Shown: positions 42,224 through 56,000, counted from the first letter of the stretch. The stretch is DNA of 64,000 bases from Aspidapion aeneum (GCA_963576565.1 OY755044.1:53043783-53107782); one strand, 5' to 3'. Notes: a model not told the origin generated them from the sequence alone. A program made the numbers and translations.

Positions 42224-43316
42224 CTGAAAAATTGAAAACACAATTAGGGATTGATATCAGTATATTGTAATATTGAGGTTTGTAGATTTGTATGTTTGCA
42301 CCATAGAAATAGAAAAGTAAATAGAACGCTTGTCGAACCTGCGCAGACTGGAGGAAATGGGAAGAAATTGAAATCTGCCATTTTTTCACAAATTGAGCAA
42401 GGCCAACAGCAACATCATATAGAGCCACTGATCTCAATTAAATATATTTTATAAAGTGTCACTGCTTATTTTTCAAGGCAACCTCTAACCTGGCGAAGCA
42501 GTATTCGTGATTTAGTAACCATATATGCTTGTTCACCATAGCAAACCTCTAGGACCCTAACCTGTACCTAAAATCTGTGAAGAAATGGCGGCCAACTCCG
42601 TCGCCCCTATTGGAGATTGCGCAGTATTTGAAGCGTTATCTAATTATTTTTCTATATCTATGGTATGCAATTATTATAATATTTTTATTCGTTTCAATTT
42701 GTTTTAAAATTTTAGGGTCGAGATATTTATTGGCTCTGACAAATGCTGATTTCGAAAGTTTGTATTTATATAGTAAATCTTTATTTTGTGTTGTTTCACA
42801 ATAAATATACATAGATTGGTAACTAGTCTATAGACAGAAACATGAATAAGTTTTTCAAAACTATTTTGGCGCCTTGGTATAAATTACATTTTAAATAATT
42901 CTTTGGCGACTTTTAAAACAGGTATATAAGGTAGTTTGATTAACTAACGACAAATTAATATGTTTAATATCACGTAGATATTACGTACTAATCCGGCAAT
43001 AATGCAATTTAAGAATACCTAAGACTATACTTAGATAAATAAGGTGTTCCGTTTGCTTTTAAAATAGTTTAAGGGAGACCTTAAAATACTTTGTCAGAAT
43101 TTCGTAAAATGTTAAATTTTGGATTTTTATTTAATAGAAAACAATTTTTTTTCCGATTGGAATGATTTTTTCTAACTAAATTCTGGAAATTTCAACAATT
43201 TTAGGTTTGCTTAAGTTTAAAAGGATTTAGGCTGTACCCATTTTTGTTCCTAAAAACTATTTCTAGATGTTCTATTATTGTTAAACAATGGTATTATCCC
43301 GGGTCCTAACCAGGAG
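42224..43316. other. Upstream flank of the host exon
   Basis: Probably intron or promoter-side DNA of the minus-strand gene. A frame at 42577-42804 with several hydrophobic runs lacks coding support. No clear promoter is identifiable. Confidence 0.4.
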
Positions 43317-43920
43317 AAAATTTAGGGGGGGGGGTTAAGCAGTTTAAAATAGAATTTTGGGAAATTTGCGTTTTGTGTTGGAAATTGCAGAAAATATTAA
43401 TTTCTAGCATATTTTTGCTGATATCGAACCTTTGAATAACGCTATCAACCGAAGGGTGGCTCGATCGCCGATTTTTGTACACCAAAAGGTAATACCTACG
43501 ATATAATTCCTACGGTATTTCCTTGTATTTCCTCAAATTTCAATGGTATTTCCTAGTATTTCCGAAAATTTAGGGGGGGGTTCGGTTCGGTTCGGTTCGG
43601 TTAAAGTTTAAAATAGAATTTTGGGAAATTTGCGTTTTGTGTTGGAAATTGCAGAAAATATTAATTTCTAGCATATTTTTGAATTTTTGCTGATATCGAA
43701 CCTTTGAAAAAAGCTGTCAACCGAAGGGTGACTCGATCGCCGATTTTTGTACACCAAAAGGTAATACCTACGGTATAATTCCTACGGTATTTCCTTGTAT
43801 TTCCTCAAATTTCAATGGTATTTCCTAGTATTTCCCAAACACTTCCCGGTATTTCCTAGTATATTTCCCAGTACTTCCCAGGTATTTTCTGGTATTTCCC
43901 CTACCTGTACACCAAAAGGA
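43317..43920 (+). repeat. 264-bp tandem duplication with GGTATTTCC tails
   Basis: Two copies have AGTTTAAAATAGAATTTTGG at 43341 and 43605, GATATCGAACCTTTGAA, GGGTGGCTCGATCGCCGATT, an ACCTACGGTATAATTCCTAC block and GGTATTTCC-like decamers. The second copy has four GGTTC units in place of GGTTAAGC after its poly-G run. The head also matches 11270-11470. Confidence 0.85.
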
Positions 43921-46710
43921 AATACCGAGCCACTCCTCGCTATCAACAAAAAGTTTGTAAATTTTTTTGTCAATTTTGCACCCTGTGACTTGTTGAAATC
44001 AATATTAATGTTAATCGTGGAACCGAACCTTCCATTTTTCCAATTTTATCCAACACCGAATTTTAATATATTTTGTGATTTAAATGTTACATAATTTTTT
44101 AAACTTTATACTCGGATGAAGCCCCACTTGTGTTTCTAATCTGCCATAAAAAAAAATATATATATTTTTCTGATCTGTATTTTGCTAAATAAAAAAAATG
44201 GCGCCAGCAGGCACTTACAGCCATTCATAAGACCTAGTTGTTTTGGGTTGCCTAACACCCAGAACAACAGCTTTATTTTTGTTGATATGAGATTTCAATT
44301 AACGTGTGAATACTTCAATTAATTAGAAACAAATTATGCTTCTACTTTGGCACAATCATGCCTTATTAAAGACGGTTTTTTTAAAATCTAAAGAATAAAT
44401 TTAATTGCGAAACTGTTTAATAGTTAGGTGCATTGAATACTTACCTAATTTGAAAAAATAATAAAAAAATAAAATCAGGTTTTGATTATAAAAAATGTAA
44501 AACGTAAAAAAAATTGAATGGTGAATTTTGTTTTTTTTTAAGTTGAAAATAAAACTAAGTAAAAATTTTTATTAAACTAGAAAACATATCGCCTAATTAC
44601 TAAAAATATTTGGTTTTATTTTATTTTTAAAAAACTTTAAATAAACTATAAGTGTTCTCAAAATGGGAAACTTGACAGTTTAATCGCTAAAATTCAAGAA
44701 CCAAGCATAGTTTTTTAGTAAAATATATATTTGTCAAGCAAAAATTAATTATCATTGACTGGGCAAAAATCAAGTTTAAGAACAGGACAAAATATGAAAC
44801 TATTTTTCAGCAGGTGCTCAAATCTTGGATTAATTTCGCAGTGAAGTCAAGTAATATAAAAACTGTTTCTGATTAAAATATTGATGTTATCAAGCAATAC
44901 GGGTTTTTGTTAGAAATTGAAAGAAAAATGTGGGATGAGTGAAATTTAAAGCACAAAAATATTTTGCATGCATTTATCTATAAAATATAATTTAATATTT
45001 TAGTTTGCTTAGAAAATGGAATACTTAACCAAAATTTAGTTTGAGCATGTTTTTAGCAATGAGCAAAAATCTAAAAAATTAAAGGCAATTCTGTCATAAA
45101 AAAGAGAATTGCACATATCTCTACTACTTATCACTACTAAATATTTTATTATATTTAAAATTTCGGGGAGGGAGGGGGATTGATCCCCCTTGATCTTCCC
45201 ATAGGTATGGCCTTGGTATTATCCATTTAAAAATTGCTTGTGTGCACTAAAAATTAGGAATATTGATTAATTCTGGGTTTATACAAATAAAAGTAAAATA
45301 AATAAATATAAAATAAAAATCAAAGATCTCTATGGAAAAACAAAATTTAAAATAAAAGTTGACCAGCTCTATAAAATAAAAAGTTGACCAACTTTTATAA
45401 AATAAAGAACAGAGCAATTTTTATATTTTATTTAATTTTTATGAAAACCAATAAACGCATCTGCGACATCGCGTCACATAAACTTTGTTGTTGTTTTGGT
45501 GTAGAACTTCAGTTTTTTTAGTATGTACCATTTTAAGCAATCCAACTTTGTTGTTTAATCCAAGATGTTTTTACGGTATTTTTGCAAAATAGTGTTAAAA
45601 TTTAATTTTTATTTGGCTGTATAAAATAGGAAAAGATTTTAATTTTTAAATTTATTTTTGTCTGTATAAACCCAGTACCAACATCAACCAAATCTACTCA
45701 CATTTTTTTAATGTACCCCTATGTAATCCAATATTGCAAAATCATATAAATTGAAGATAAAACAAATTACACACGCACAAAATAAAACTAATGAAAATTT
45801 TCAATGTCAGTGGAAATCAAACTTTAAAATAGAAATAAAAAATTCAAGTTTTATAAAAAAGTAACTATCAAAATAATTTGAAAAAAATTCGCGCGTTTTC
45901 TTCGTTGTTTGGCGATCTTGTCGAATATTCAAAGGTGGCTATAGCCTACTATTTAATCACCGTTGAAGCCGCGTGCACCGGTGATACTGAGCATTGTAGT
46001 AGCAGTAATCGAGCAGACTAAGGCCAGAAATCACATATCAATGGAAAGCATTGAGTAACTGAGTTTGAAGAAAGAGGCGCAACTTTGAGTGAAATGTCTG
46101 ATGGTTTTTGATCATAATCATTTTTTTAGATTTTTAACATATACTTAATATTTCAATACTCCCTGTTACCCATTTACACAATGACTGAATTTACGTAGAT
46201 ATAGTTTTTGTCAACTGTGCGCCGATGATTTCACGTGACAAATACACGAATAAAATAATATTCATGTGTAAAAGTAAAACAATCGGACATTTTTTCTTCA
46301 CGAGCGCAAAAAGGATAGACTTATGTCCATTAATATTGCTATTTCAAATATGTGTGCATCATCCATCGTAAGGTACCGTGGGTTTTGGAATAATACGTAC
46401 TATATATGGTAATAATATGCATATGTGTGTGAAAGCAACCAATCATGACAATTTAACTTAAGGACCGCAAGGCCTCCCCCCCCCCTAGTTTAAGATTTTT
46501 TGACATATTTTTTACATATTTCATAAAAAAACACAAAAAATAACTTGAAATGTGGCCTGGGGCTGGCAATTACTGGCAATTGCCGTGGGTATTGGAATAT
46601 AATGTATATGATTTTAATTTTTTTACTGAAATCAATATTTTTTCGGATATTTGTCTATTTTGATGATGATGGATGATGTATAGATGCCAAATTTTTAGCA
46701 ATAGCATATA
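43921..46710. other. AT-rich intergenic DNA
   Basis: No gene is supported. A G-rich block at 45165-45215 (GGGATTGATCCCCCTTGATC) is the inverse of one at 57795-57838. A CCTCCCCCCCCCC stretch near 46472 resembles 31633-31670. Otherwise long AT runs. Confidence 0.5.
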
Positions 46711-48295
46711 CCGAGTCGGAACAAAATGTTTTTCATGTTAACTTTCAAACTAGACCAGGGATTAGGCTTTTGAGCAAATATGTTTTTTTATTAGCTACTT
46801 TAAATTCCAAGATGACAAACAGTATCAAACTAGACCCTTGGCAAAGGCTCGTTTATTCTGATGTTCCGTGAAATAATTTATTTCAAAATGCTCTACAAAT
46901 TCGTAAAATAGCTCAATCTCCGCCGCAAACAAGTTACGAATCGTAGAAATCGGTTTAGCGGCTTCCAAGATATCATTTTTGTTTCAACCATTGTTTCAGA
47001 CTATACGATTGCCAATTTTTTCAGCATTAATTTCCTTTCAATAAATCGGTTCAGTAATAATGATTTTAGGAAGAAATTAATGCAGATATGCAAGTCTCTA
47101 AAATGCAAACAATAATCGCTAGAACAAATACTAACATCTTGAGAACTACTAAAGCAATTTTAATGATTGATACCTCGTTGTTTATGACTAGCTTAGATCA
47201 TTTACAAAATCATTTACAACATAAAAGGGTTTAAAAATGCCTTACCACACAAGAAAAAGCAATCCTTTATGGAGAGTCAAATTCGATTTAGTCCGCCATA
47301 TTTGATTTTAAGAAGGCGGCATATTTTGATATATACGTATGTCTAGCTAAGTTGGAACCAAATGCAAAACTTTTTTATTATTAATTTTAGGAAAAAAGAT
47401 ATTGTTTATAAAAAGTTCTGCATGTTCCAAAACCTAAGATACAATCAAACATCAATCAATCAAATATGAATTTTGCCTAAGAGTAAATGGACAATATCAA
47501 AAAATTATATTAAAAAAGTTCATCACAACTAAAAACCATGTTTAAAATGTAATTACACTCATTTACATTAAAAAATGTATTTTATATTTTTTGGCATGTC
47601 TACAATAACGATGCAAATTTAACTATAGTTACACGTAACCTAATCAAATTAATTTTTGCGACCGTTTAAACGCGTAAGAATTTATAAAACACTTAAAAAA
47701 TTTGTCATGTAAAAATTAATAAAAAGACCTAAAAAATATTATTTTATAAATGGATTTAATGGCATATTTACACGTGGTCTTTAGTTCTAATCAACTCTTC
47801 TTAGTAGCTATTTTTTGACAAACCTCGTATACAACTAAAAAAGATTTATATCTGTAGATTATATTATAGTTTAATAATTAATAAGTTTTCCAAGTGGTTT
47901 TAACTTAACTATACATACTGTTATACTTAAATGACGGTCGATCCTTACCACAATGTCTTTTATTTCATTAAAATCGATTTCGTAAAAATTAATTTATGGG
48001 AAAAATGAATGCAGACAAAATTGATAAAAGACCATTTGAAAAAAAAGTCAATAGACCTTATTTATCAATTCAAAAAACATGCAAAAAAAAATCCGTCAGA
48101 TAAGAATAAACGAGCCGTTTTGAAGGGTCAGGTTTATCTCTAACTGATATCTTGGTATTTAAGATGGCGGACAAAAAAAAATATGTTTTCTCAAAAGCCT
48201 GATCGATTCCTTGCAAAGTGCAGCCTGCTACAATAAAATAGATGATATAGTTAGTTATAATGAAAAACATTTTCTCCGGTTTTCTGCCCCACAAG
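46711..48295. mobile_element. Diverged copy of foldback family F
   Basis: The right end reads CTCCGGTTTTCTGCCCCACA with TA after it, close to the F terminus; the left end CCGAGTCGGAACAAAATG follows a TA. Inner modules match F: GTTTCAACCATTGTTTCAGA, GAATGCAGACA, AAATCGGTTTAG and AAGATGGCGGACA. The left end is weak, so its boundary is tentative. Confidence 0.6.
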
Positions 48296-50954
48296 TATAT
48301 TATTGTAGTTTATTTACTGTAGGTACTATAAAACTTGCCAATTAACAAAACTGCATGTTGACCTTTTGCATGTCCTATTTTTCCCTTATCTTTTATTTGA
48401 GGCTTTTAATTAGAGACAGTGTTGCTGCGCATATAACATTATGACAAAATGTAATGTATATTTAAAATATTTTTGTAACCAGACAACTATTTCAAGAGCT
48501 ACCAATGGTAGTAGGCCACAGATTTAATTTAATGCCAATTATTGAAAATTATTTTTTATAAAAACTAGATGTGCTGTTTGGCAACAGTGTTCACCACCAA
48601 ATAACCAAAAGTCTTCAATGTTCTGTAAATTGCGTAAAAAAACAAGAAGGAGTACACGTAAACACAGACCTAATCCTATATTTTTCTGGTGGTTTTTAAC
48701 TGGTATTTGTTTTTTAGTTTTTCTTAGTTGTTTTCAGAAGTGTTTAATTAATTTTGACTAAAGAACGGAAAACAGGATTTTGACAGATAAATAAAAGATA
48801 ACGAAAATAACGCAAATAAAAATTGTGTCTGCAAAAGGTCCAAATTGGACTTTTAAATATCACGTGACATCTGTCATTTAATGTCTCATTTATAAAGGAT
48901 AAAGTTAGCTAAAGGAGTGCGTGCCAAATAGTGTTCCACACTGTTACGAGCTGATTAGATTTAAAAAATGGCATGTCTTTTTTTTATCAACCTACAGTCA
49001 GCATCTTTATTCATCCTTTATCCAGAGTTTACCTTTAATTTTATACCAAAATGACATATTTACTTTTTAATATGTTTCTGGTTTGGAAATATGTTTACTT
49101 CATGTCAAAGTCACAAAAGTGTAAAGACCATATTAGATCCTCAGATCCGTCATGGATCCATTTATTTTTAATATGGTTTATTAAAATGTTGTTATATCGG
49201 AAGAGGAAGTGATAATACTTTTCGCACTACAAAAGCAATAGTAATAGTAGCAAAAATCAGAGGCGTATCTGCATTGTGGCTTAACCACATCTCCCAGAGC
49301 TAATGAATATTGACCCCTAAAATTAAAAATTATTTTTTTTTCAACAAAGGTTAAAAATATCAATTGGCATACAAGCCCCCATATCAGGATCAATTTCTGC
49401 CTAGGCCATCGAAAAAATTGGGACAAAGTTCCTGCCTTGAGAAGCTTTATTTTTAAAATTTTTGCCTGCGGCGTGTTTTTGTATCACTCTTTACTTTCCC
49501 GCGTAACAATGGCTAGAGAAATTATTGTTTTCGACAACAAAAAATATTTGTGAGATAACGCCGAAAATGTGTTATTTATGTGTATTTTTTGACACAGATG
49601 ATATTAATATTTATTAATAATTAATTCTGGTTTTTAGTGAAAAAAATTATAACAAACATTTTTCTTTAAAAATGATATCATTAGTATCAACAGTGAGAGA
49701 AATTACATATGGACCAATAAGATGCTTGCATTTGAGGGAGATGTCTTGTTTCTACCTAGTTTGAAGAATAGGTACACACGATATATGAGCAAAGTTAGCC
49801 AAATATTGGTGACCTCTACAATCTCTCAATTTCTTTTGGTGGAGCTAGAGAAGACTGACCTAAAATGACATATTTGGGAAAATGACATATACTTTAAGGC
49901 ATAATAATGCCTCGCCGCATTTAAAAATCTAAAATATACTTTTGAAGTCACCTAATTTGGCTGTAATAAAATCTTTTAAAAAATGACGTTGTAGTAAGTA
50001 TGTTAATCATTTTACTTTTATTTTACCTTTACCTTTTAACAACAGTTTAAATTTAAAAATGTTCTGTAGAAAGACTTAGCATCGAATTATGTACCAAAAA
50101 ACACATATTCAAAAAAATGTATACATAACTATATTTCCTTTACCTGGTAACAACCGCTCTTGTGCCAAGCATTCCACACTCAATGCTCTGATGCTCTTTT
50201 AGTGGTCCAAAGAGTGATTTTGTGGCCTATTGTGGCAAAAGGGCGCAAGAATGCGCTTCTTTGGGCCCACCCCATTTTTACTACTGTTGCGTGCCTACTC
50301 AGTCTGTGTTAAGTTAGAGGATGTATAAATGAGAGTGGCGATAAAGAGTATCATAACAAAAATATTTTATGTAAAAAACAGCCAAGTACGCGAAAATGGT
50401 ATTCCGTAAAAAGAATTGAGATAAAAGTAAAGGCAAGTTCTCCAATACAAATTTCAAAATGAAGGGTTCTTACTAGTGTGGAAATATTTTATAAACGAAT
50501 TGTAATTTTGTCGATTCGTAAAAATGCAGAAAATAATATTACGCAAACGTAAAAGCAGCTAACCGTAGTTATGTCGAAACGCTGAAAGATCGAACCGTAG
50601 ATATGTCGAAAAATAAAGGTGCGATTTTGCCGTATCTAGCAAAATTTCTTGGCTAAATTCATTGAACTGGCGTCTGATGTCATCTTTACGAACAACGCAT
50701 AAGAAAGTCGTTTTGTGGCGAGTTTTTTGCAATTAAGTTTTTCACAATATTGACTTCATAGGCATATTGAAAGGTTAGGATACGTTTGCTGTCAATTGAC
50801 CAGGGTTCGTTTTACAACGACTCCCAAAAAATGGATGTAATTTAAGAAGTTGGAGATCCTTTTATTTTGATAGGCCAATAATTAGTTCAAATGTTTACGA
50901 CCATTATATCTATATCTATAATATAATAGTACACTTGGCAACGCGAAGCGTTTA
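48296..50954. other. Intergenic DNA with scattered E fragments
   Basis: No gene is supported. 48915-48962 (AATAGTGTTCCACACTGTTA then CGAGCTGATTAGATTT) matches the middle of E, 49141-49166 matches its AGATCCGTCATGGATCC tail, and 49487-49600 matches its start (GGCTAGAGAAATTATTGTTT, GAGATAACGCCGAAAATGTG). The order is scrambled. Confidence 0.55.
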
Positions 50955-51206
50955 CAGTGGCGGATCCAGGGAGGGGGGGGGGTCACTAGGGGCACTTGCC
51001 CCCCCCCGAGAATTTTTTCAATATTCAAAAAATAAGTAAAAAGTAAGGTTTTTGCTAATAAAAATTCAAAATTTTTGCTTGCGGCGCATGAAAGTGTCTA
51101 TTTAATTTAATAAAATGCTGCTTAAAAAAATATATACCGTTTTTTAGCAAGAGAGAATGTCAACTAAAGTGCCCTCCCCCGAGAAGCATCTTTGGATCCG
51201 CCCTTG
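50955..51206. mobile_element. hAT-type MITE
   Basis: Ends CAGTGGCGGATCCAGG on the left and the complement of CAAGGGCGGATCCAAA on the right. AGCGTTTA is repeated exactly at 50947-50954 and 51207-51214, an 8-bp target duplication typical of hAT. The 252-bp element contains poly-G/poly-C runs and no coding sequence. Confidence 0.85.
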
Positions 51207-51422
51207 AGCGTTTATTGGAGGTGCAATATAAAATCGACGAGTTTGCAATTCGACTATATATTATGTTCGAAATTTTTACGGAACAACAAAATTACGGTTT
51301 GCTTAAATTATTAGGGACTTATTGGAATAAAACCTGACCATATTTTAAAATCGACCCTACGGTGACAGATTTACATATAAAAAGCAGCTGCTCTCTTTCA
51401 AAAATTCGGCCTTTGTGTATTT

Positions 51423-51435
51423 AAAACCCGGATTT
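51423..51435 (+). other. 13-bp target duplication of the I-clade LINE, left
   Basis: AAAACCCGGATTT is repeated exactly at 56803-56815 after the poly-A run. The first A bases are ambiguous against the tail. Confidence 0.85.
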
Positions 51436-51778
51436 GATTCCGGTCCTGCCCTCATCACAGAATACGTGCTGAAAGTCAGGTCCATTTTAAAGGCGATTTT
51501 CCGTTAGAAAAGCGTTTCAAACAATTTTCAAAAAGTGTCACAGTGAAAAGTACTACCTTGGATTACATAAAGTCGCAGTGAGTACACGAAAATTCATTTA
51601 GATTACCTTAAAACGAAGCAGATTTCGAAACCACAACAGCGATCTGCGCGCGAACGTCTACCTGACCTTGGTAGACAGTCCGGCGACACAGGTGTATACC
51701 TCGTCAGTAGGCAAAACTTAGACAGAGCCGCACTACTAGTATTCTTAATGAAGCGACGTCGAATAAATAAGCCCTAAA

Positions 51779-52999
51779 ATGAATAACCAAACGAGAGGAG
51801 TTCATGAGTACATGAGCTCAAAAAATTCCACTACTGACTCTACCTCCAATACCTCAGCCTCCACAAACAATAAAACCTACTCAACAGCTGCTTCTCAACA
51901 AACGTTCCCAACGAAAGAACAAGCTATATTGCTCCCGGCCTTAAACAATGTAGCACTACAGGAATATATTTTTGCTATTGGGGATAAAATTGACCCAAAA
52001 AACATAATATTTTCATCACGTATCTCAAACAATCGAATTTGTATCTATCTGGCGAGAAAAGAAATCGTGGATACGTTTATGAAAGAACATAATTCGATAA
52101 AAATTAACGAAGAAATCATCCAGGCACGTCGATTAATCACCCCAGCTCAAAGATTAGTAATGTCCAACGTATGTCCAACCATCCCTCATCAACTCCTAGA
52201 ACAACAACTTATTTCTTTGGGGTTAAAACTCGTTTCTCCAATAACCTTTTTAAAGGTGGGTGTTTCCAAACCGGAATATAACCATATTCTCAGTTTCCGC
52301 CGACAAGTTTTCATCTCACCAACGGAAGACATTACTATACCTACTTCTATGCTTGTTGACCATGACAACCAATCATACCGAGTTTTCTTTTCTCAAGACG
52401 GAATGTCATGTTTCAAATGTAAAGCCGTAGGTCATTTGGCTTCTCAATGCCCTAGCGGTCCTAAAGAACCAGAAAATTCTGTAGAAAGTCAAGAAGGATC
52501 TTCAGAAGAACAAGAATCACTAACTGCATCGGAACTACCTTTAAATGACCCAGAAAACCAACAAACACATAAACGAAATTTCGAGGAAATTTTATCCCCA
52601 CCCATACATGACCCAATACAAGAAAACTCCTTTACGAAACCTCAAAACCAACTCAAAAAGCCACGAAAAAATAATGAAACTTTAAGTTCAGAAACAGCCG
52701 AAAATATATTTTCACCAGCAAAATCATTTATACAGAGTCACAATCCACCTTTTAAACTGACCTATGAACAACTCATGGACCTTTTTATCAACATTCATGG
52801 ATCACCAGAACCAATCCCCATTGCAATGGAATACACCAAAGACTTGCTAGCACTAAATTTAATGTTAAAGGAAGTCTACTTACATGTTACGGCTAGAAGC
52901 GCTAAAACAAAAATCACAAAGCTTAGGAAAAAAATTGCTGTTCACTTCGATTTAGTCGACGACGCCGCAAGCGATACATCACAAGACTCTAAAGCATAA
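51779..52999 (+). CDS. I-clade LINE ORF1 (gag-like RNA-binding protein)
   Basis: 406 residues starting at an ATG after CCCTAAA. The N-terminus is S/T/N-rich and probably disordered. A central domain (residues about 55-200) with VMSNVCPTIPHQLLEQQLIS resembles the RNA-binding part of I-type ORF1. A single CCHC zinc knuckle, CFKCKAVGHLASQC, is near residues 211-224. A low-complexity linker follows, then a C-terminal module with SFIQSHNPPFKLTYEQLMDL. ORF1 proteins of this type coat LINE RNA in ribonucleoprotein particles. ORF2 starts 15 bp after the stop, so reinitiation or a similar mechanism is likely. Confidence 0.9.
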   Translation: MNNQTRGVHEYMSSKNSTTDSTSNTSASTNNKTYSTAASQQTFPTKEQAILLPALNNVALQEYIFAIGDKIDPKNIIFSSRISNNRICIYLARKEIVDTFMKEHNSIKINEEIIQARRLITPAQRLVMSNVCPTIPHQLLEQQLISLGLKLVSPITFLKVGVSKPEYNHILSFRRQVFISPTEDITIPTSMLVDHDNQSYRVFFSQDGMSCFKCKAVGHLASQCPSGPKEPENSVESQEGSSEEQESLTASELPLNDPENQQTHKRNFEEILSPPIHDPIQENSFTKPQNQLKKPRKNNETLSSETAENIFSPAKSFIQSHNPPFKLTYEQLMDLFINIHGSPEPIPIAMEYTKDLLALNLMLKEVYLHVTARSAKTKITKLRKKIAVHFDLVDDAASDTSQDSKA

Positions 53000-53014
53000 T
53001 AACAAAAAAAAAAA

Positions 53015-56000
53015 ATGTCTATAAACAAGCATTCTATCCTTCAGTGGAATTTAAATGGTTATTTTCTCCATTTAGAAATGCTCCAAATACTCATCCATGA
53101 ACTAAAACCATCTATAATATGTCTGCAAGAAACTCATTTTAAACCTGGCAAGGAATACTGCCCGAAACAATACAAAGGTTTTTACTTAAGTCGACAAAAT
53201 CAAGAAAAAGCCAGTGGGGGTGTGGCCATTTTTGTTCATAGATCAATAGCAGCGGAAGAAAACATATTAATCACCAACTTTGAAGCATTGTCAGTATCAG
53301 TTGAGCTAAAAAAGAAAATTACCATCTGCAATACCTACATCCCGCCAGATACAAACTTTTCTACTCAAGAAATAAATAACCTATTCTCTCAAATTAGCTC
53401 TCCTAGAATAATAACAGGTGATTTCAACAGTCACCACATAATGTGGGGCTGCGAAACCACGAAACCACGTGGTAAAACACTTCTAGAATGCCTGGACAAT
53501 ACTAACTTAATTTTGCTAAATGACGGCTCTCCTACTCGATTTGATGCACGCTCTGGCAAATTTTCAGCCATTGATCTCTCATTAAGCGACCCTTCTACAG
53601 TAACAGCTTTACAATGGAAAGTACTTCCATCACTTTACCAAAGCGATCATTTCCCCATAGTAATAACTAACATGGAAGAAACATACGAGGCTCATAAGTT
53701 AGAAAAATGGAACTTTAAAAAAGCAAACTGGAACTTATATCAAGACCTGATAGAACAAAAACTAAAACCAAGTTGCCTAGAAGATGACATTGACATTTCA
53801 CTCGAAAAACTCAACAACATAATCAAAGATTGCGCTGAAATTTCGATAGGAAAAAAGAAGTATCCAAAAAATAGGAAACACGTCTCTTGGTGGAATGAAA
53901 ATTGTGGAAAAGCATTACGAGAAAGTAAGAACGCTTTCAACAGATTCAAAAGACATAGTACTCAAGAAAATTTAATAATATTTAAAAAACTTAGAGCCAA
54001 AGCTCGTTATGTTATCAAAAAAAGCAAAAAAGATTCTTTCATAAACTACACATCATCTTTAAATTCTAACACACCTAGCGTAGAAGTTTGGGAAAAAATA
54101 AGAAGAATCGAAGGTAAGTCCACTCACTCATCGATCCAAAAGCTGTCATATCAGGCTCAAACATACACGGAAAACAAAGATATCTCAAACATACTGGCCA
54201 AGAATTACTATTTATCATCTTCTAATGACAACATGGACCCCCAATTCTTAAATTCCAAACTGAGAACGGAACACGATGAGATCTTAAGCTTCAATGATGA
54301 TAATGTCTTTCTAAACAGCAAAATCACTAAAATGGAATTAGTCGAATGTTTAAGTAAACTAAAAAACTCTGCACCAGGACCTGATGATATTCCTACCTTG
54401 TTAATATTAAACCTACCAGAGAGCGCCAAAGACTTGCTTTTAGACCTTTTTAACAATATATGGACTCAACGAAAATTTCCAAAACTCTGGTCTAAAGCTA
54501 TAATTATCCCAATTTTGAAAGAAGGTAAACCAGAAATAAACCCAGAATCCTACAGACCAATCTCGCTTACTTGCGTCATATGCAAATTGCTGGAAAAAAT
54601 TGTTAACCAAAGGCTATGTTGGTTCTTAGAAACAAAGGGCCTGCTGATCCCAGAGCAAAGCGGTTTTCGCCAGAACAGATCAACGCAAGATAACATAGTC
54701 GAACTAGAATCTGAAATTCATGATGCCTTCGCAAACAACCAAAACTGTGTAGCAGTATTCTTTGATGTGAAAAAAGCGTATGATACAGCTTGGCGACACA
54801 AAATTTTACGACAGATTCGTGACTGGAATATTGGTGGACACATGGCGCACTTCATAAGAAACTTCTTACAAAAGCGAAAATTTCAAGTACGCGTAAATAA
54901 CCAACTGTCGGATGAGTTTACTCAGGAAAATGGAACGCCCCAAGGATCTGTCATAAGTGTAACCCTCTTTTTAGCCGCAATTAATGACATCTTGAAAGAC
55001 TTAAAAGCTCCAGTAAAAGCCCGGCTCTTCTGCGACGATCTGATTTTAAGAATAAAAGGAAAATCCATTGAATCCATCCAAACAATCCTCCAAGCACAGA
55101 TAAATAAACTCGAAGAATGGTCTCACCACACAGGCTTTGTTTTTTCAGCAGAGAAAACAAAAGTTATGCTTTTTTCAAAAAAACGTGTGGGTCTTACAAA
55201 CCCTCGATTACAACTTTATGGGGTAGAACTTGAATGTGTGGAATCTATAAGATTCCTAGGAATGACTTTAGACCGTAAACTTAACTGGAACCTTCATGTT
55301 AAAGCTTTGGTTCGAAAATGCCAAAACAACATCAACCTACTCAAGGTATTATCGAACAGATCCTGGGGCGCAGACGCTAGTACCCTCATGACTATCTACA
55401 GAGCACTCATACGATCACGGCTAGACTATGGATCAGTAGCATACAATTCTGCATCGAAATCTGTACTTTACCCATTGGATGTCATTCACAATAAATGTCT
55501 AAGAATAATACTTGGAGCTTATCGGACAAGCCCTGTAGAAAGCCTTTATTGCGAAGCAGGAGAACCCCCACTGGAACTACGAAGAATGTACCTCAGTATT
55601 TCGTATGCAATGGGAGCAATTCAAAACCACTCAAACCCAGCTAGACAAAACATCATACATCACCAATTTAATAACATTTATCAACTTAAACCAAATGCTA
55701 CACCATCATTTTTCGAAAGAATACAACGATATCAAGCACAAATTGGAGAAACAATTCCAGAATTCTTTGAAGAACAGAACCATCAGCCACCATGGCTTGT
55801 AAATACTCCAGAAATTGTGATGTCTATGACCCGTTTTGATAAATCTTGCACAAACAATCAACATCTGCAAAAAGAGTTTCTGAGTCTTCTGCAAAACAAG
55901 CAAACGTTTACTAAAATATATACTGACGCATCCAAAACCAGAGAAGGCCTAGGAGCCGCCTTTGTTGTCGAAAATGAGGAAAACTACCATTTTAAATTAA

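Noticed and set aside
42577..42804. Small membrane protein (75 residues)
   Set aside because: Hydrophobicity arises from AT-rich codons; no conserved motif, no splice context, and it lies in the flank of the host exon.
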